DNA of 64,000 nucleotides, taken from the NCBI GenBank assembly GCA_029261925.1, contig JAJDAJ010000063.1:1-64000 (forward strand). Direction: 5' to 3'. The notes under the pieces were generated by a model. The model made no database searches. It was not told the DNA's origin and was given only the letters and a program-made list of their open reading frames with translations. The DNA comes from Deltaproteobacteria bacterium. Lineage in GTDB: Bacteria > Myxococcota_A > UBA9160 > SZUA-336. Each line of letters begins with the position of its first letter. Position 1 is the first letter of the stretch. The position numbers and the translations under genes were made by a program. Of this stretch, positions 60,512 to 64,000 are shown piece after piece.

Positions 60512-60946
60512 CTAGTCGGTCGGCGGGGGCGTCTCGCGCTCGGCCGGTGCGTCGCCGGGAGCCGGAGGCTCGATCGCCTCGAAGCCCGACGGGGCCTCGC
60601 CGGGCTCGTCCTCGGACAGCGGGACGGCCTCGAAGCTCGACTCGGGCACCGCGGGCTCGACCGGGGTGTCGGGGGCCGAGGCGGGCGCCGGGCCGTCGAG
60701 CAGGTCGTCGTACTGGCTCGAGGCGCTGAGCCGGGTGAGCGAGAAGCTGGTGACCATGAAGAGCACCGCCGCGCCCGTCGTGAGCTTGGTCAGGAAGTTG
60801 CCGGCGCCGCGGGCGCCGAAGACCGTCTGGCTGGCGCCGCCGCCGAACTGCACGCCGATGTCGGCGCCCTTGCCGTGCTGGAGCAGCACGATCGCGATCA
60901 GTGCCAGGCACGTCAGCACGTGCAGGGTCTGGATCAGCAGCTCCAT
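60512..60946 (-). CDS. secG: Preprotein translocase subunit SecG
   Basis: 144 residues. Two membrane helices (about 2-22 and 53-75) flank the conserved Q-H-G-K-G-A-D-I-G-V-Q-F-G-G-G-A-S-Q-T-V-F-G segment, the SecG signature. A long acidic Pro/Glu-rich tail (about 80-144) extends it beyond the usual 75-110 residues. It belongs to the SecYEG channel and follows tpiA, a common bacterial gene order. ATG 60946 is preceded by GGAAGGAA. Confidence 0.93.
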   Translation of the reverse strand: MELLIQTLHVLTCLALIAIVLLQHGKGADIGVQFGGGASQTVFGARGAGNFLTKLTTGAAVLFMVTSFSLTRLSASSQYDDLLDGPAPASAPDTPVEPAVPESSFEAVPLSEDEPGEAPSGFEAIEPPAPGDAPAERETPPPTD

Positions 60947-60985
60947 CCGGGTTCCTTCCGCGGGCGGCCTCCGGGGCCGCCGGAC

Positions 60986-61735
60986 TCAGCGGCCCACGAT
61001 GATCGCAGAGAAGCTCTCGGGGTCAAGGCTGGCGCCGCCCACCAGGCCCCCGTCGATGTCGGGCTGCGCCAGCAGCTCGGCGGCATTCTCGGGCTTCATG
61101 GACCCGCCGTACTGGATCCGGATGGCATCGGCGTCGGCTCCGAAGCGCTCGCGCAGCCAGCCGCGCACGAAGGCGTGCGCCGCCTGGGCCATCTCCGGCG
61201 TCGCGGTGCGACCGGTGCCGATCGCCCACACCGGCTCGTAGGCGACCACCAGCTCGGATGCGCGGGCGGCGTCGGCCGAGGCCAGCGAGCCCCCGAGCTG
61301 GGTGCTCAGGACCTCGAAGGTGCGATCGGCCTCGCGCTGCTCCAGGGTCTCCCCGATACACAGTATGGGCCGCAGGCCGGCCGCCTGGAGCGCCGCGACC
61401 TTCTCGGCGATGAAGGCGTCCGTCTCGCCGAAGATGGCGCGGCGCTCGGAGTGACCCACGATGGCGTAGCGGCAGCCGAGCTCGCGGAGCATGTCGATGC
61501 TGATCTCGCCGGTGAACGCGCCGGAGGGCGCCGGGTGCACGTTCTGGGCCGCCAGCGCGACGTCGCTGCCGGCCAGGGCCTCGGCGGCCGCCGCCAGCGC
61601 GGTGAACGGCGGCGCCACCGCGACCTCGACGCCCCTGGCGTCGCCGATGCGCGGCAGCAGGTCCGCCGCGAACGCGCGCGCGTCGGCCACGGTCTTGTGC
61701 ATCTTCCAGTTGGCTGCGATCAGTGGTGCTCTCAT
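60986..61735 (-). CDS. tpiA: Triosephosphate isomerase
   Basis: 249 residues, normal. Active site: Asn9, Lys11 (N-W-K-M), His95 (V-G-H-S-E-R-R) and Glu167 (Y-E-P-V-W-A-I-G). The phosphate loops near G-G-S and G-G-A-S-L are at the end. It interconverts DHAP and GAP between the pgk and secG genes. Confidence 0.98.
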   Translation of the reverse strand: MRAPLIAANWKMHKTVADARAFAADLLPRIGDARGVEVAVAPPFTALAAAAEALAGSDVALAAQNVHPAPSGAFTGEISIDMLRELGCRYAIVGHSERRAIFGETDAFIAEKVAALQAAGLRPILCIGETLEQREADRTFEVLSTQLGGSLASADAARASELVVAYEPVWAIGTGRTATPEMAQAAHAFVRGWLRERFGADADAIRIQYGGSMKPENAAELLAQPDIDGGLVGGASLDPESFSAIIVGR

Positions 61736-61747
61736 CAGGTCTCCCGG

Positions 61748-62896
61748 CTACGCGCCCAGCGCCTCGAGGCCCGGCAGGCTGCGGCCCTCCACGAACTCCA
61801 GCGATGCCCCGCCCCCGGTCGACAGGTGCGAGAACCGCTCCGCCACGCCCGAGGCCTGCGCGGCGGCGAGCGAGTCGCCGCCGCCGACCACCGAGTAGGC
61901 GTCGCTGTCGGCGAGCGCGTGCGCCACCGCCATGGTGCCGGCGTCGAACGGGGGCTTCTCGAACAGGCCCAGGGGCCCGTTCCAGAACACCGTGCCGGCG
62001 CTCCGCAGCACGTCGGCGATCTGCTGGACGCTGCGCGGGCCGATGTCGAGCGCCATGCGATCGTCGGGGATGGTCTCGACGATGTCCGCGCCGGCCGCCT
62101 CGTCGAGGCCGGCCGCGACCACGTGGTCCGTCGGCAGTAGCAGGTGGGCCGGGCTGTCGAGCAGGCGGCGCGCGGTCTCGACCAGGTCGGGCTCGACCAG
62201 CGAGCGGCCCACGGGCTCGCCGCGTGCGAGCAGGAACGTGTAGGCCATGGCGCCGCCGATCGCGACGACGTCGGCCTTTTTCGACAGCGACTCGAGCACT
62301 GCGAGCTTGTCGGACACCTTGGCGCCGCCGAGCACGCAGACGAACGGGCGCTCGCTCACGTCGCGTACGCGCGTCAGCGCGTCGATCTCGCGCATCAGCA
62401 GGAAGCCCGCAGCGCGCTCGGGGCAGGCGCGCGCCAGGCCCTCGGTGCTGGCGTGGGCACGGTGCGCGGTCCCGAAGGCGTCGTTCACGTACACGTCGCA
62501 GAGCCGCGCCAGCGCGGCCACGAAGGCGGGATCGTTCGCCTCCTCGCCGGCGTGGAAGCGCAGGTTCTCCAGCAGCAGCACCTCGCCGTCGGCGAGCTTC
62601 GCAACGCGAGCCTCGACCTCGTCGCCCACGCAGTCGGTCGCCAGCTCGAGGCCCATGGCCGCGGCGACCGGCCGCAGCGAGAACGCCTCGTCGCGCCGAC
62701 CCTTCGGGCGGCCCAGGTGTGAGGCCAGAAGCACGCGTGCGCCCCGCTCGCGCGCGAAGGCGAGCGTCTCGAGCGACGCGCGGATGCGCGTGTCGTCGGC
62801 GACGCGGCCGTCGCGCAGCGGCACGTTGAGGTCCGCGCGCACGAAGACGCGCCGCCCGGCAAGCTCCAGGTCGGAGACCGGGCGCGGCTGGCTCAC
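61748..62896 (-). CDS. pgk: Phosphoglycerate kinase
   Basis: 382 residues. The conserved [22 protein letters not shown] and V-V-G-G-G-D-S segments are seen. It phosphorylates ADP from 1,3-bisphosphoglycerate. GTG 62896 overlaps the gap stop as GTGA, so translation is coupled to gap. Twelve bases separate it from tpiA. Confidence 0.97.
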   Translation of the reverse strand: MSQPRPVSDLELAGRRVFVRADLNVPLRDGRVADDTRIRASLETLAFARERGARVLLASHLGRPKGRRDEAFSLRPVAAAMGLELATDCVGDEVEARVAKLADGEVLLLENLRFHAGEEANDPAFVAALARLCDVYVNDAFGTAHRAHASTEGLARACPERAAGFLLMREIDALTRVRDVSERPFVCVLGGAKVSDKLAVLESLSKKADVVAIGGAMAYTFLLARGEPVGRSLVEPDLVETARRLLDSPAHLLLPTDHVVAAGLDEAAGADIVETIPDDRMALDIGPRSVQQIADVLRSAGTVFWNGPLGLFEKPPFDAGTMAVAHALADSDAYSVVGGGDSLAAAQASGVAERFSHLSTGGGASLEFVEGRSLPGLEALGA

Positions 62897-63894
62897 AGCC
62901 GCGAGGCGATCAGCTTCGCGAGGTCGACGACGCGGTTGGCGTAGCCCCACTCGTTGTCGTACCAGGACAGCACCTTGACCAGCGTGCCCTCGAGCACCTT
63001 GGTGTTGGCCGAGTCCACGATCGAGGAGTGGGTGTTGCCCTGGAAGTCGATCGAGACCAGCGGCTCGTCGCAGACGTCGAGGATGCCCTTCATCGGCCCG
63101 GCGGCCGCCTTGCGGAAGGCCTGGTTGATCTCGTCCGCCGATGCCGCGCGGTCGATCTCGGCGACCAGGTCCACCACCGACACGTCGGGCGTGGGTACGC
63201 GGATCGCGATCCCGTCGAGCTTGCCCTTCAGCTGCGGCAGCACCAGGCCGACGGCGCGCGCTGCACCGGTCGAGGTGGGGATCATCGACACCGAGGCGGC
63301 GCGGGCGCGGCGCAGGTCCTCGTGCGGCAGATCCAGGATGCGCTGGTCGTTGGTGAACGCGTGGGTGGTGGTCATCCAGCCGCGCTTCAGCCCGAACTCC
63401 TGGAGCAGCACCTTGGCGACGGGCGCCAGGCAGTTGGTGGTGCACGAGGCGTTCGAGACCACATGGTGGTTCGCCGCGTCGTAGACCTCCTCGTTGACGC
63501 CCAGCGCGATCGTGGCGTCGGGATCGCTGGCCGGGGCGCTGATGATGACCTTCTTCGCGCCGGCCTCGAGGTGCTTGGCCGCGGCGGGACGCTTGGTGAA
63601 CAGCCCGGTCGACTCGATCACCACGTCGACGCCGAGCTCGCCCCAGGGCAGGGCGCCCGGGTCCCGCTCTGCCAGCACCTTGATGCGGCGCTTGCCCACG
63701 CGCAGGCCGTCGTCGGTGGCCTCGACGTCGTCGAGGCGCCCGTGGATGGAGTCGTACTTGAGCAGGTGCGCCAGGGTGGCGGGGTCGGTCAGGTCGTTGA
63801 CGGCGACGAACTCGAGCTCGGGGTCCGCCAGCGCGCTGCGGAGCACGCAGCGTCCGATGCGTCCAAAGCCGTTGATGCCCACACGTGCCGCCAT
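62893..63894 (-). CDS. gap: Glyceraldehyde-3-phosphate dehydrogenase, type I
   Basis: 333 residues, typical. The nucleotide motif [10 protein letters not shown] is at 6-15; Asp34 in V-N-D-L favours NAD. The catalytic Cys151 sits in S-N-A-S-C-T-T-N-C, and the H-A-F-T-N-D segment follows at about 178. AGGAG lies seven bases before ATG 63894. First visible gene of gap-pgk-tpiA-secG. Confidence 0.98.
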   Translation of the reverse strand: MAARVGINGFGRIGRCVLRSALADPELEFVAVNDLTDPATLAHLLKYDSIHGRLDDVEATDDGLRVGKRRIKVLAERDPGALPWGELGVDVVIESTGLFTKRPAAAKHLEAGAKKVIISAPASDPDATIALGVNEEVYDAANHHVVSNASCTTNCLAPVAKVLLQEFGLKRGWMTTTHAFTNDQRILDLPHEDLRRARAASVSMIPTSTGAARAVGLVLPQLKGKLDGIAIRVPTPDVSVVDLVAEIDRAASADEINQAFRKAAAGPMKGILDVCDEPLVSIDFQGNTHSSIVDSANTKVLEGTLVKVLSWYDNEWGYANRVVDLAKLIASRL

Positions 63895-64000
63895 TCGTCG
63901 TCTCCTGTGGCGCGGCCGGCGGCCGCCAGGGGCGGGTACCGGGCCGCGATGCGCCGGTCGCGCAAGGGGCCTGAGCCGGGGGGCGACCGTGGGTGAGAGG

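Overview
The window is high-GC bacterial DNA (around 70% G+C by eye) with Gram-negative hallmarks: a full type II secretion (T2SS) operon with secretin, lipoprotein signal peptides, OmpA-like and M48 periplasmic proteins, and PEP-CTERM tails. A split glycine decarboxylase (gcvPA/gcvPB), a selenocysteine tRNA, DivIVA, Kunitz and dockerin-type secreted proteins and many TIM-barrel amidohydrolases point to an environmental, deltaproteobacteria-like lineage (Myxococcota, Desulfobacterota or Binatota type). That placement is inference from gene content only.

Left edge (1-1145) is accessory DNA. The end of an IS3-like element abuts a His-Xaa-Ser system: hxsA, encoding eight HxS triplets, and hxsD, whose last codon and stop lie in the IS end. 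The stretch finishes at a 3' fragment of tRNA-Leu(CAA), the signature of the far attachment site of a tRNA-integrating island that extends leftwards out of the window.

1146-20900 is a mosaic of metabolic and envelope genes: a methyltransferase; two convergent secreted proteins with thrombospondin-3/dockerin-like tails; TPR, SnoaL-like and triple-Kunitz proteins; two divergent amidohydrolases with a BASS transporter and an exported glutathione peroxidase; an enoyl-CoA hydratase, DUF427 protein, SSS transporter and SDR; a MoeB-rhodanese fusion; an EAL phosphodiesterase; a ribosome hibernation factor; a TPR lipoprotein; and a PEP-CTERM protein. selC (tRNA-Sec) is at 20924-21023.

21037-33827 is one long minus-strand series: a methyltransferase/MUG-type uracil-DNA glycosylase fusion, an M48 protease, a translationally coupled one-carbon operon folD-gcvT-gcvH-gcvPA-gcvPB, FmdB-like and DivIVA proteins, proC, yggS, maf, a HEAT-repeat protein and an MBL-fold (LACTB2-like) hydrolase. 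An exported catalase-peroxidase (katG) follows on the plus strand.

36339-47574 is the T2SS operon gspC-D-E-F-G-H-I/J-K-L-M. Its secretin carries a C-terminal SPOR domain. Divergent from it is a small anchored protein, then dnaK, lon, an OmpA-like lipoprotein, a glycerate 2-kinase and a flavin reductase. 55400-60268 holds a PilZ protein, a second PEP-CTERM protein, a 2H phosphoesterase and a 666-residue exported protein with decapeptide repeats. The right edge is the glycolytic/secretory operon gap-pgk-tpiA-secG followed by tRNA-Leu(GAG). Many neighbours overlap as ATGA, GTGA or TTGA, so translational coupling is pervasive, and intrinsic terminators with U-tracts are not evident.
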